NCBI GenBank assembly: GCA_963854835.1 | Contig: OY978525.1 | Location: 63,717,355 to 63,781,354 of the forward strand | Length of the DNA: 64,000 bases | Source: Megamerina dolium | Lineage: Eukaryota > Arthropoda > Insecta > Diptera > Megamerinidae | Direction: 5' to 3' | Part shown: positions 19,245 to 30,468 of the stretch, piece by piece | How the letters are laid out: each line of letters opens with the position of its first letter | How positions within the stretch are numbered: position 1 is the stretch's first letter | Position numbers and translations under genes: made by a program | The notes under the pieces: model-generated | What the model was told of the DNA's origin: nothing | What the model saw: only the letters and a program-made list of their open reading frames with translations | The model's database searches: none

Positions 19245-21810
19245 TCACAGCATATTCAGTGTGTCTTTTCTTTTTAATCGACGATGCCCCGTGTTCAGCA
19301 ACAATTGCCTAGCAAGGGGATTCGGATGACTGTGTAATTTTTGAATGTAGCTTCTGCAAGACATTGCAACTTCCTCAGAAATTGTGGGTACATTTAAATC
19401 TCGATGGATGTTAACGTTCCTCATATACCAAGGCGCGTTTACAATAATTCGCAGACACTTGGATTGTATTCGCTGCAATTTTTCGATATTTGAGGGAGAT
19501 GCGGTGCCCCAAAACTGAATACCATAAGTCCAGATTGGCTTCAGGATTGCTTTATATAATAGCACTTTGTATTCGAGATTCAACTTTGATCTTTTGTGTA
19601 TCAGCCACCATAACTGATTAATTTTAAGCTTGATCTGAGTTTTCTTTGCATCTATGTGATTTTTCCAGGTCAGCCTTCTGTCGAGGTGAATACCCAAGTA
19701 CTTTGTTGAGGAACATTGTGGAACTGATTGGCCATTAATTTTAAGAGGGGGACATGTATCTAGCCTTAGCGTGAAGGTTACATGTACGCTCTTTGATTCA
19801 TTGACTTTTATACGCCATTTTGCTAGCCAGATTTCGAGAGAATCGACATCAGTCTGCAGGAGTTTAGTAGCTTCTATGGGGTTAGAGCGAGAGCACAATA
19901 TTGCCGTATCATCTGCAAAGGTCGATATGAATGTATAGTTATTGTTGGGCATATCTGAAGTGTATAAGAGATACAGTAAGGGACCCAAAACGCTTCCTTG
20001 AGGAACGCGTGTTGTTGTGTAATCCTTGTGATGTACGAGAAATTGTCTTTTCGTGAGGTAGCTACTAAGCAATGAGGAGACATTTGCAGGCAGTAATAGT
20101 TTGAGTTTGTAAATAAGGCCATCATGCCATACTTTATCGAAAGCTTGAGTGATATCAAGAAAGACAGCTGAGCAATACTTTTTTTTCTTCAAAAGTGTTC
20201 CTTATCAGAGTTACAATGCGGTGGACTTGTTCTATTGTGCCGTGCTGTTTTCTAAATCCAAACTGATGTTGAGGAATGAGTTGGTTGAGATTAATAAATG
20301 GAGTTATATTCATGACAAGTAGCTTTTCGTATACTTTAGAGAGTAGAGGCAGGAGGCTGATAGGTCTGTACGATGCAACTTTTGTAGGGTCTTTTCCTGG
20401 TTTTGCTATCATAATAATTTTTGAAGTTTTCCAGCATTTGGGATAGTGTTTAATACGAAGGATAGCATTGAAAATGTGCATGAGATGAATTACTGAAGCC
20501 GGAGGTAGCTCTTTTATCATTTTACCAGTAATTTTATCTGGACCAGGTGATTTTTTTGGATTTAAATCTTTATAAATTGCTTTGAATATGTCCTTTTTTT
20601 TAATTTTGAGCATTATTGAGCAAGGTTGAGAAGTTAATTTTGGTAATGAGGACTGTGAAGAGGGTGGATTGGGTGTAAACACACTTTTTAGGTGGTTTGC
20701 AAAAGCCAAACCCTTCTCACAGTTGCTTCTAGCCCAATTACCGTCACTCAAACGGATGGGGGAATCAGTGAGAATTGGCCGATTTGAATTTTTTGCTGAT
20801 TTCCACAAAGAGTAGTCTGACGCTTCACCAGGTGTTAATTTCGCTATGTGCTCTTCTAACTCTTTGTTGTTTTTATTTTTTAAGGCTTGCTTTAACTTTC
20901 GAGTGCAGTGCTGTAGCTGTGTTTTCAGATTCGGTGATCTGAATTCTTGCCATTGTCTTCGGAGTCTTCTTTTCTGTCTTACTAGCAATTCAATATCGGC
21001 TGGTGTGTATGGGCTATAGTTTGATTGCTTGCATACCTTTGTGCAGGTGGCTGAGCTGAGAGCTAATGAGAGCAGCTGGTTGAATTTTTCGAGTGCTGAG
21101 TCTACATCGTGTCCATTTCTTAATACAGTACTCAGAGGAAGACGGGAATTTATATATTTCTTGAATTTTAACCAGTCTATTTTCTTTCTAATGCAATTGC
21201 TTTGGGGGCTTGGTGATTTTATAGATATTACCGTGGGTGAGTGGTCAGATGATAGATCATAATTACACTCTGTAGAGATATTTTCCATCTGCAAACCTTT
21301 GGCGACTCCAAAGTCTATGAGATCGGGTATTTTCCTCTTGTCCGTCGGCCAATATGTCGGTTGACCATTTGAAATAACATCGTAGCCGTGGTTAGTGATG
21401 ATTGAACATAGTCTTCTGCCTTTTGGAGTTATTAATCGGGAGCCCCAGTGAGTGTGTGCTACCAAGAGTTGAGAAAAATTCTTTATATTGCTGTTCGGTA
21501 ATACTGTATCTTGGGGGACAGTATATCGCAGATATTACTAGCTTAGAGATGTATTCTTCCAGACATATAGATGTTGCTTGCAAGTAGACGCTACTGAAAT
21601 CTTCGAGAACATGATGTTTTATTCTGCTTTTTATCAGTATGGCAGTTCCTCCGCGTGCCTTACCATGCGGATGATTTGTGGTATACAGTTTGTAATATGG
21701 TATTTGGTAGCAATTATGTCGATTTGGCTGGATTCAAGGAATTGAATTAGCTCCAAACGGTGCTGGCTTAAGCCGTTGGCGTTCCAGTGGCATATCTTGA
21801 GACAACTCAT
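19245..21810 (-). pseudogene. LINE ORF2: endonuclease and reverse transcriptase, three defects
   Basis: The start ATG at 21810 overlaps the ORF1 stop in an ATGA. The endonuclease begins LKICHWNANGLSQHRLELIQ, but a deletion or frame change follows within 100 codons. AIYCPPRYSIT (21392-21583) is in one frame, and THWGSRLITPKG with SSDHSPTV in the next; the short GDFNA-type segment between them is missing. The RT frame runs 21465-20155, then shifts at an A8 run (about 20178) into 20192-19245. The second frame carries the catalytic FADDTA motif. The ORF is nearly complete at about 850 codons. The homopolymer shift could be a sequencing error; the endonuclease break looks real. Confidence 0.88.
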
Positions 21811-23423
21811 GGTCTGGATAGCAATGTTTGGAGTAACATCGATTGATTTTTCATCATTTCTTGCATCATTGTTTGCATTGAGTTCATGAATTGGTTCATA
21901 TTCTGAATCAATGTTTGAAGCAAATGTTCAAGGGTACTTGGCTGTTGGGTGGGCAGTGAGTGTTTCTGCTCATTATTTACATTGCTTTGTTGGTGTGGGT
22001 TTTGTTTTAACACGCTAGCGTATGAATTGGTTTGATTCTTGTTTGGGATTGCAGAGAATAATTGTGTTGCATCAATATTTTGTCTCTTACTTGAGTTGGC
22101 TATCTGAGTTTGCTCAACTGGTTTTAGAGGTTGATTGCTAGCGGAGAAATTTAGCTTTAGGGTTGTATATACTGGGCAACCTCTATAATTTGCGGTGTGA
22201 TTACCTCCACAATTGCTGCATTTTTTCATGCTAGCATCGCCTTTAGATTTTGGGCATATGTTTGATTTATGGAGATCTCCACAAATCACACAAACAGCTG
22301 GCAGGGTACAATATGTCTTAGTATGTCCATATTCTTGGCAGTTACTGCACTGAGGAGGTCCAGTTCTCTTATGGGGTTCTTCGATTGTGATTTTGCGATG
22401 CAATAAATATCGAATTTTATATATGGTGTGTACTTCACCTTTTTTTAGTGGTTTTGTTTCTGGCTGAAGCTCAATACGATATAACGGTTGAGGTATATTG
22501 CTCTTGTTGACAATGTTGAATACTGTTTTGGCTTGAAACCCTTCTTCCTGAAGGGCAAGTTTGATTTCGTTAATGTCAACGTTGGGTTCGACGCCTTTAA
22601 GTACTACGATTAAGCCTTTACTACTTTTTAGCTGATATGTGTAGTAATTCTTTTTTACAGCATCAAATTCCGCAATTACTTTGCGATAATGAGTTTCGCT
22701 GTAGATTTGCACTTTCGTTTCCTCAATTTGGCCTTTGCGAATAGGAACAACGTGGAAATTCTTTGGGCATATAAGACTTGTAATTCTAGAAATCAACTTA
22801 TCTGAGTTGCGTTCTCTTAAGAAAATGGGTGTGGGTTTGAAATTTTTCTTGGAGATAATATTTTCGTCACTTTCATCACCTGAAAGCAGAGCGTATCTAT
22901 TTTCCGAACTAATAGGGGCAGTGTTCTGCTTTTGAATTTTTGTTGAATTCATTTGTTTTGAATTTTGTGGACTTCATTTTCGCTTTACTACAGTAATGTA
23001 GCGATCAATTCCAGTTTGAACAGCAACTGGTTCTTTATTAGTCATCGCACTAGTTTCTTTAACTACTGGGTCATGCACTTCAGTAGAAAGGCCGTTATTT
23101 GTTTGCTTTGATGTTGTAGCTGTTGGTGTTACAGCAGGAGAAGCGCATTGTACACTCCACGGTATAGAGGGAGATAGTATATCACGAGAGAATAAATTAT
23201 TTTTTTTGTCTGTATTTATTGTTGTTGCAAATTTTGATGTAGTGTTAGAGTGAGGAATATGTACAGGCAAAAGATTTACACTGTTACTTTCACTTGTGCA
23301 GTGTGTATCAACTGTTTTTTTTGATAATGCACTTATCGGGGGGGTTTGCGCGGGTGATTGCAAATTATTGTTTACACACACATTAACAGGCGATTGGCGT
23401 TGTCGGAGAGGAGCGCTGAACAC
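21807..23423 (-). pseudogene. LINE ORF1 (nucleic-acid binding), one in-frame TGA
   Basis: Two open stretches, 22974-23423 and 21807-22952, are in the same frame. They are separated by a single TGA at 22974-22976, giving about 537 codons with the stop, normal for Jockey ORF1. The C-terminal third has three knuckles: CSNCQEYGHTKTYC, CVICGDLHKSNIC and CSNCGGNHTANYRGC. The region before them resembles the conserved pre-knuckle domain of Jockey ORF1 proteins. The N-terminal part is Ser/Thr/Pro-rich. ORF1 protein coats element RNA. The TGA is probably a mutation; the internal ATG at 22952 could give a shorter product. Confidence 0.85.
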
Positions 23424-23648
23424 TCATATTATAAACAAAATGTTTGCAAACGATATTATTGTTTTTTTTATTTTTTATTTATTTTCTAAAAAAAAAAAAA
23501 AAAAAAAATCACGGAAATAACTCACTGAGTTTCTTAGCGTCTTTTCGCAAAATATTAAAAATTTTTATTTTTACCGAAAACAATCACTTTTCCGACTCTA
23601 TCAAACACGTCCACTCTTATTGGTGACTTTCACGGAATTGCCGCCATT

Positions 23649-24617
23649 AAACAGGTTTTTCCAATTCCACGCATCGATGGGATATTGGATCAGTTAGGTT
23701 ATAGTAGATATTTTACTACACTTGATCTGGCCAGTGGATATTATCAATTGCTAATGGAAACGTCTGACGGAGAAAAATCCGCTTTTAGTTCAGGTGTCGG
23801 GCACGTGCTACTTTACAACGACAAATGAATCATGTATTGAAGGACTCCAGGGAATATATTGTTTTGTATATTTGGATGACATTGTTGTCTACGGTCGGAA
23901 TTTGGCACAACATGAATCGCGTTTGCGGAGAGTACTTGAACTCTTACGTAAACATAACTTAAAATTAAATACAGAGAAGTGCCAATTTTTGCGAAAAGAG
24001 ATAATTTACCTAGGTCATAAGTGCACTGAGGAAGGGGCATTGCCAGATCCCAGCAAGGTAGAATGTGTCAAAAATATTCCTGTTCCAAGAAATAAGAAAG
24101 ACGTTCAGGCATTTTTAGAATTAGTAAACTATTATCGAAAGTTTGTTGAAAATATGGCAAGCATAGCGCTACCAATTAATAAATTACTAAGAAAAGATGC
24201 AAAATTTGAATGGACCGATAAATGCCAGAAAGCTTTTGAAATTTTGAAGGAGGCAGTTTGCTCTCCACCAAAAGATATTCCACCATTGAAAAGGAATTCT
24301 TGGCTATCGTGTGGGCTGTAAAGAATTATAGAGCTTATCTACTCGGTAGACCATTCAAAGTCTACACTGACCATAAGCCCTTACGTGGAATTGCCAATCT
24401 GAAAGACCAGACTTCTCGCTTGGCACGTTTCAGACATAAACTATCTGAATTTGGTTTTGATATCATTTATAAACCAGGCAGAAGGAACTTGTACGCGGAT
24501 GCGCTCAGCAGAGTTCCACAACCGAATCAGAAGTCAACAATGGTTGTGACTCGTTCTACGGCGAGGAATAAAGTCGACGCCAAGAAAAGCCTGATGAAAG
24601 CTCTGGTGATGAGTTAG
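23649..24617 (+). pseudogene. pol: RT (rest) and RNase H of G1
   Basis: RT resumes with VFPIPRIDGILDQL and TTLDLASGYYQL (about 23650-23760). It loses the MPFGL-type segment, then has the catalytic VYLDDIVVYGR in 23794-24321 with the thumb sequence YLGHKC and NYYRKFV. A second deletion joins AVCSPP to the RNase H sequence [19 protein letters not shown] (24258-24617), which includes VYTDHKPL and LYADALSR. The first RNase H Asp block is lost. Confidence 0.88.
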
Positions 24618-24689
24618 AACTAGATGAAAATGCAGAAAATCAGGAGAACAATAATGCGGAACTTCTCACTGATGAAAAGGATATATAGA

Positions 24690-25960
24690 CGATACTTCAC
24701 AACTTCCACGATTCACCTTTAGGAGGGCATCGGGGTGTTCTGAAAACTTATTTCAGGATTAGAAGACAGTATAGGTGGAAAGGTATGCGAAGCCAAATTA
24801 AGGAATATGTTAAAAATAGTAAAAAATGTCAAACTAACAAGAGCTCGAGTCTTACGAAAATGCCAATGATATAAACTGATACATCATCTAAGCCATTTGA
24901 TAAGGAATATATGAACATGGTAGGAATACTTCCAGAGACAACATCTGGAAACAAATACATACTTACATTTCAAGATAATTTTTCCAAATTTTTTATTTGC
25001 GTAGCTATACCAGATGCTGAAGCTAGCACAGTTGCAAAAGCGTTTTACAACGTAGTTATTGCGCGTTATAACATACCAAAAATTTTAGTGACTGATACGA
25101 AAAAATGTCAAACTAACAAGAGCTCGAGGCTTACGAAAATGCCAATGATATAAACTGATACATCATCTAAGCCATTTGATAAGGAATATATTAACATGGT
25201 AGGAATACTTCCAGAGACAACATCTGGAAACAAATACATACTTACATTTCAAGATAATTTTTCCAAATTTTTTATTTGCATAGCTATACCAGATGCTGAA
25301 GCTAGCACAGTTGCAAAAGCGTTTTACAACGTAGTTATTGCGCGTTATAACATACCAAAAATTTTAGTGACTGATACTGTTTTCCGATACATGCAAGATG
25401 CTGGGTGTTAAAAAATTTCATATAACACCGTACTATCCACAAGCAAATGGTTCTTTAGAAAGGAGCCACAGACCTTTAGCAGAATATCTTAGGAGTTTTG
25501 TTAAAGAAGATGGGTCGAATTGAGACCAATGGTTAGCATCAGCAATGCACGTACACAATAACACCATACATACTTCGACAAAACGGACATTATTCAGTGT
25601 TCTATACGATTTCAATATCGATATGCCCTCAAACTTTAAAACAAAAAGATCACCTCTACAATGCAGATGATCAAAATAAGGTATTAAAATACTAACTACA
25701 AAGGTCACATGAGTTAGTGAGGGAAAATCAGGAAAAAGCAAAGAAATTAGCTAAAATTCAATACGACAAAGGAATCCACCCAATAATTTTTAAAATAGGT
25801 GATAAAGTATTGTTGAGAAATCAGACTAGAAAAAATAAATTTAGTTCCATCTGAACTGGACCATACGAAGTGATAAATGTGGACAGTCCAGTGACGACAA
25901 CTATCAAAATCGGACAAAATGGCAAAAAGTATCATAATAATTTACTAAAACAGTTTTATC
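24690..25960 (+). pseudogene. pol: Integrase of G1 with an internal tandem duplication
   Basis: The HHCC domain begins at about 24695 (LHNFHDSPLGGHRGV...KKCQ), with the first Cys replaced by Ser. The core start EYMNMVGILPETTSGNKYI is followed by LTFQDNFSKFF. The Asp expected in MDxVG-type motifs is Asn in both duplicated copies. The segment 24821-25099 is repeated at 25100-25378. After VTDT the frame breaks, and the remainder, with a degraded catalytic Glu region near 25440, has many stops. GPYEVINV-like residues near 25860 mark the C-terminal module. Confidence 0.85.
24821..25378 (+). repeat. Tandem direct duplication, 2 x 279 bp, inside the G1 integrase
   Basis: Units 24821-25099 and 25100-25378 differ at only a few bases (for example GAGTCTT/GAGGCTT and TTTGCGTAG/TTTGCATAG). 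Both carry the same in-frame TAA after KMPMI and the same Asp-to-Asn change, so those lesions predate the duplication. Confidence 0.93.
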
Positions 25961-26767
25961 AATAAGTAATAATAGTTTAACGAATTAATAGTGATTGTGG
26001 TAGAAAAGAAAAAAAAAACAAAATTTTTTTTTACTTAGAAAATAAAATACAATAGTATGAAGTAAGAACTATTAGTTAACGTTCAGGACATATAATAGGG
26101 CAAGGTGTGTGGACACTCATATACACAGGCAAATTAATTAGTCAAGCATTTTAAGCAATCAAATAGTTAAATTCGAGTTAATGTAGAAATACATAGGTTT
26201 AGGAAATGGTTATAAAAAATAGGTCAGTCATAGCAATAGGAGACAAACTTTATAGAATAAATTGAGAGAATTAACACAACGGGTTACCATTCCGTCTTCC
26301 ACGGTCTGAGATGAAAATATGCACAATCGAATAGTGCAGAAAAGTTATTACAACAGAAGGAAGTTGCAACGTTGTCGTTAAATTATACAGAATATAAAAC
26401 AACGATGCAAGTTTTTAAATTAAAAAAAAAATATAAAACAATATATAAAACCTATATAAGTAAAAGTAAAATTTATAAGATTGTAAAACCATAACTATAA
26501 ATTTAATAGAACAAAATTCAAATTTATAACGACTATTATGTAGGTGTATTTAAAAAAAAAATAAAAAAAAAAATAAAAATAAAAGTAAGTTCTAAAATTT
26601 GTAGAAAATAATAGAATAAGTATTATTACTGTTAATCTCGCCGTCTCCAGAACAATTGACACAGTAGAAAGACAACTTATACAGCAAGATTTGGACACAC
26701 CGGAAAAGATTTAAACAGCAATGTTAGTACAGACCAAATAGGTAATCGAGTTGAATTTACATACAAT

Positions 26768-27311
26768 CTGTCAAATAAGTACCCGGAAATTCTCATTTTT
26801 AATTTTCCCTCTGAGAATATTTCAAAAAAAATTTTTTTCCCAGGTTGGCACAGCTGTCAGCCACTATTCTGTGAATTTTTATTGCTATGTGTCATTTAGT
26901 TTGGTTACGGCGTCATTAGGAACAAGTCAACCTTTTGTGTGCGTTGCGATTTATTCTCGCCCCTCTTTGAACGATTTATACCAATCGTAAACTTGAGTTT
27001 TCGACATGGTTGAATCACCAAATTTTTTTTTTTCAACATTTCCAACGTTTTGGCACAAGAAATTTCGTTTGAAACACAAAATTTCACACAAACTCTTTGT
27101 TCCATATTTTTATCCATAGTAAAAATCGCAACGCACACAAAAGGTTGACTTGTTCCTAATGACGCCGTAACCAAACTAAATGACACATAGCAATAAAAAT
27201 TCACAGATAGTGGCTGACAGTTGTGCCAACCTGAGAAAATTTTTTTTTAAAATATTCTCAGAGGGAAAATTAAAAATGAGAATTTCCGATTTCCGGGTAC
27301 TTATTTGACAG
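26768..27311 (-). mobile_element. Mariner-derived foldback element (544 bp, arms of about 185 bp)
   Basis: The arms 26768-26953 and about 27122-27311 are near-perfect reverse complements, starting CTGTCAAATAAGTACCCGG at each end. The trinucleotide AAT lies on both sides (26765-26767, 27312-27314). The short centre encodes the start of a mariner-type transposase. It is best read as a deletion derivative of a long-inverted-repeat mariner-like element. A flanking TA duplication is not evident, so the precise superfamily is tentative. Confidence 0.8.
26958..27117 (-). pseudogene. Mariner-like transposase, N-terminal helix-turn-helix fragment
   Basis: From the ATG at 27117 the frame reads MDKNMEQRVCVKFCVSNEIS and CAKTLEMLKK. 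A frameshift in an A run follows, and STMSKTQVYDWYKSFKEGRE is then encoded. This is the two-part N-terminal DNA-binding domain pattern of mariner transposases (helix, AFG-type turn, W..RFK..). It stops where the right-hand arm begins; no DDE domain remains. Confidence 0.75.
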
Positions 27312-28289
27312 AATGTACATATACATAAGTTCCAAGATCCTGAACCAAGTGGTACAGCGTTAAATAAAGTCAACAGAATAAGCAGTATTCTCATGAAATA
27401 CTTGGACTGTTTAATATAACAGCAGCAATACACAGTGTGTACATACAAGACTCATGTGTTACGTTTTCACCTGGATAGTGAACGCCTATTATTGACTCAG
27501 TTGTGGCGCATTTGACAATGGTTTACAGGGTGTCACATAACAATATATCTTAGTAGTATTGCATACAAAAACTCGCACTGCAAGATGTTGTTCATTCATT
27601 AAATGCGGTATGTTGTGAGAAAATTTATATACCTGACAAAACACGTGCATTGTGCTTCTATTTTGTAAATAATGTTGAAGTATAAACATTGCAAAGATAA
27701 GCATTTAATAAGCAGATTAAATCGTCAGTCTCACGAGTATAAAAAGGAGACACGATAAAGGAGTAATGTAATAACCATTTAAACGTTGGACACCACGGTA
27801 TATCACGGTGAGCAAGAAATCTACGTGGTATACAAAAGTAGCACCAATGAAAGAGAAAAAAAAATTCAGTCCTACAACTCAGCCGATTACAACAATGGTA
27901 AACATCACACCTGAAAACGCAAAGATAAGAGTGCAATGCAGCGAGCAAAATTCTACATTCAAAATAAATTCTCTTCGACACATTAAATCAGTTTCAGCAT
28001 CGAAAACAAAATATAAAGCAACGGCGGAATTAACAAGAACTTCGCTTAATCACAGTACAACAGAAGAAAGCGGCTCAACAGAAACAGAGAACCAAGAAAA
28101 TCAGCATCCGAAGTGGTAGATTGCCTGTATAAGTTAATAAGTTATAAAAATAGGTATAAAATATTAATATACACATATAAATACACAGTACATACGTTTA
28201 AACTAAAAATATTTAATCTACACAATTTGTAAAAACAATTTGTAAAAGAAAAAACTATCAATCTTTTAAATTGATAATTTTTTATTCAT

Positions 28290-28303
28290 AATGGGAGGAG
28301 GAA
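28290..28303 (+). other. Polypurine tract of G1
   Basis: AATGGGAGGAGGAA abuts the TGTTGTC start of the 3' LTR, the expected plus-strand primer. Confidence 0.8.
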
Positions 28304-29210
28304 TGTTGTCAAAATAATGGTCATCTAATTTATGCGTTTTGACTCACTACAAATGTTATAGTAATATTATTATGATCGTTATGTTATTTTATTATGTGTA
28401 TTTACTGTAACCATTAATTAATGATAATCAACACACTATGTATAATGTAATTATCATTGGCTAAAATGGGTTGGAGTATATTTATAAAAATGCGTGGTCA
28501 GCGTCATCATACCTCACTGTATGATTGTAGAACAATTTCACAATCATGAAAAACAAAGAACGATGAAGAAAAAAAAAATATTGAATTAAATAATAAACAA
28601 TAATAAAAGAACTAACGGGTCATCGTACCGCGATATATGATTATGAAATAGTTTAACAACCATACACAGTGAACAAAAAAAAAAGCCAAAAAGAAAAACA
28701 AAATACGTAATATTGAACTCATGCACAATATTTACAACAAGAAGTATTAACTACAAATAATCATGATGACTTACTAAAAATAAGTTATATGACCTACTAC
28801 TATGACCTTGCAAATGCAATGCATTGACCTACTGAAGAAATTGCAATGAATTAACCTATTTAAAAAATTGCTATTTCTACAGAAAATCTTTTATACAAAA
28901 ATGAGGTTATATTGTAAATTATGATATATATTTTAGGCTATATAAACTAAGACAAGGCCTGAAATGATTGCAATCAGACAAGTAGTGAATCAAGTGAATG
29001 GAGATAACTCGAAGAACGAGTTAGTAACCAAAATGTATATTGTAAAGGATTTTACATCATAAAAGCAAAGTGTATATTGTAAAGGATTTACATCCTGAAA
29101 GCAAAGTGTATATTATAAAAGAATAAGTAAAGAGAATAAAAGAAAGAGGTAATTCTAAACCATAAGATATCTAGACAGAGGTTAGGGTGCTACAAAAGTA
29201 GGACACAACA
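28304..29210 (+). repeat. 3' LTR of G1 (907 bp)
   Basis: Partner of 15170-16140. A TATAAAA box lies at 28483-28489 and three tandem units of about 33 bp at 29027-29125. CCAG follows directly, matching CCAG before the 5' LTR. Confidence 0.9.
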
Positions 29211-29214
29211 CCAG

Positions 29215-29323
29215 GCGATATTTTTGCGTAAAATATCGTTATCTGATATTATCGTCCAAAAAATATCATGCCGATAATATCGCATGGGAAGCAAAAATAT
29301 ATCGTCTATATCGATATAACAAT
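29215..29323. other. TATCG-rich sequence, probable other end of the hAT remnant
   Basis: At least six TATCG/CGATA words lie in 109 bp, as at 10540-10645. With G1 (15170-29210 plus one CCAG) and A3 (11266-15115 plus one ATAT) removed, these two clusters and the hAT coding piece become one segment of about 0.9 kb. No ORF. Confidence 0.45.
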
Positions 29324-29764
29324 TGTAACGAGTATTGGTCTGTTGGTTACTCATCACTATTTTGAATAACACTATTGTAAGTGACACGAATATTGGCAAC
29401 ATAGAAACGAACGTCAATAAAAAGAAATAGGCGATAACCAAAACAAGTCAAAGAGAAAGAAAGAGAAGTATCTCGATAAAGGCAGATTCTGGAGTGTTGC
29501 CACAGAGTATAATTAGGGCCAGTTGTTAACAAATGAAATCAATCAAATGCCGAAAGTGATCGTGCAAACATTGGTACAATATCAGAGGCAAAAGTTGCAA
29601 GTACATTAAAAAGTTATTGTAAATAGTTGACTGTAAATAGAGTTGATTAAATAAATTGTTGCTGTATACAGTTGTACAAAATAAGGGTTGTAGTTATTAT
29701 TAACAGAATCTAGTGATCGAACAAGTTGATTCAAATAGAATCAAACTTTCACAAAATAAAAACG
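29324..29764 (+). repeat. 5' LTR of A4
   Basis: It starts TGTAACGAGTATTGG and contains the blocks GATTCTGGAGTGTTGCC and AAAATAAAAACG shared with the A1 LTR. The primer site TGGTGTCAGAAGTGGG follows immediately at 29765-29780, where A3 has a 2-bp spacer. Confidence 0.88.
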
Positions 29765-29791
29765 TGGTGTCAGAAGTGGGATTCTGTTAAT

Positions 29792-30466
29792 ATGGTGAAA
29801 GTTGACCAACTGAAAGTGGACCAGCTTAAAAAGCTGTTGTTAGAGATGAATCTATCGTTATCAGGTGCAAAAGCGGAGCTGCTGTTGAGGTTAAGGCAAG
29901 CCATGGAGGCTAAGGGTATTAATGTAGAAGAGCATGAGTTCTTTGGTGAAGCCGATACATGCAGTTGTGCACGGTGAGGAAGAGAGGAAGATAGATTCGA
30001 GTGGTCAACTCATGGAATTCATGAAAACCATGATCCAACAGCAACTGCAAGGAATTAATTCAAAGCTACAAGAAAATGCGTATCGCTTTGACTATAAGCT
30101 TCAAGAACATTCCGCTGAATTGCGTATGGAAATTCAAGAAGGTTCGGATCGACAAGAACAACTCGTCGAAAATCTGCAAAAAGGAATTGAGATTAGATTT
30201 CATGAAAATTTCGGAACCACTAATGAAAAAGTCACGGATCTGAAGGAACATGTATATGACTTGGAAGATAAGTTCGATAAATTACAGGTCGAACTCAATC
30301 AACTAAAAATAAATGGACCAGCCACATCAGTGATTAGAGAATTAACTACAATTAAACTAAACCCACCAACATTTGACTAAAGCACGCCATTCAATAACTT
30401 CTAGCTTCAATTCGAGACAACAGCTTTGAAGAATCAGCGGGATGATAGCGACAAGACTGCTATTAT
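29792..30466 (+). pseudogene. gag: gag of A4, N-terminal part, frameshifted
   Basis: The ATG at 29792 gives MVKVDQLKVDQLKKLLLEMN, the same SAP-like start as A3. The frame is lost at about 29960 after FGEAD and continues in another frame (29934-30380) with the coiled coil (LQENAYRFDYKLQEHSAEL; KVTDLKEHVYDLEDKFDKL). A TAA interrupts it after NPPTFD at about 30378. The similarity to A3 gag ends at about 30466. Confidence 0.85.
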
Positions 30467-30468
30467 AA

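Larger units (their letters stand above)
19099..23638 (-). mobile_element. Jockey-clade LINE, nearly full length, inserted in the G1 RT gene
   Basis: A 10-bp target duplication TGCC(A/G)CCATT lies at 19089-19098 and 23639-23648. The poly(A) tail reads as a T run at 19099-19109. On the minus strand a ~215-bp 5' UTR precedes ORF1 (23423 to 21807), ORF2 (21810 to 19245) and a short 3' UTR. The length, two-ORF plan, ATGA overlap and protein motifs match Jockey-type elements. Both ORFs are broken. Confidence 0.92.
25980..28289 (+). other. Region between G1 integrase and 3' LTR; no recognisable env
   Basis: In an env-bearing element this space would hold env. It is A-rich with short homopolymers and contains the foldback element at 26768-27311. 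The only fair plus-strand ORF is 27808-28119 (103 codons, Thr/Lys-rich). I do not recognise it; it has no signal peptide or membrane segment and could be chance or a shredded env or gag-like remnant. Confidence 0.5.
15170..29210 (+). mobile_element. Gypsy-superfamily LTR retrotransposon G1 (+), interrupted by a LINE and a foldback element
   Basis: LTRs at 15170-16140 and 28304-29210 start TGTTGT and end CACAACA. They are flanked by perfect CCAG duplications (15166-15169, 29211-29214). A serine-type primer site, broken gag, protease, RT, RNase H and integrase follow in normal order. Removing the LINE (4.5 kb) and the foldback (0.5 kb) leaves about 9 kb. The primer site and order resemble the 17.6/297 group, but I do not assign a family. 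Confidence 0.92.
29324..30466 (+). mobile_element. Family A retrotransposon, copy A4: 5' LTR and gag only
   Basis: An LTR at 29324-29764, the leucine-type primer site at 29765-29780 and the first part of gag are present. It stops abruptly at about 30466, where an errantivirus env in opposite orientation begins. It is more diverged from A1/A3 than they are from each other, and the final TARCA of its LTR is missing. Confidence 0.88.

Noticed and set aside
23296..23520. Plus-strand ORF ending in a Lys run
   Set aside because: Antisense to LINE ORF1 and extended through an A homopolymer; no support as a gene.
27808..28119. Env protein of element G1
   Set aside because: The 103-codon ORF has no signal peptide, cleavage site or membrane segment and no motif I recognise.
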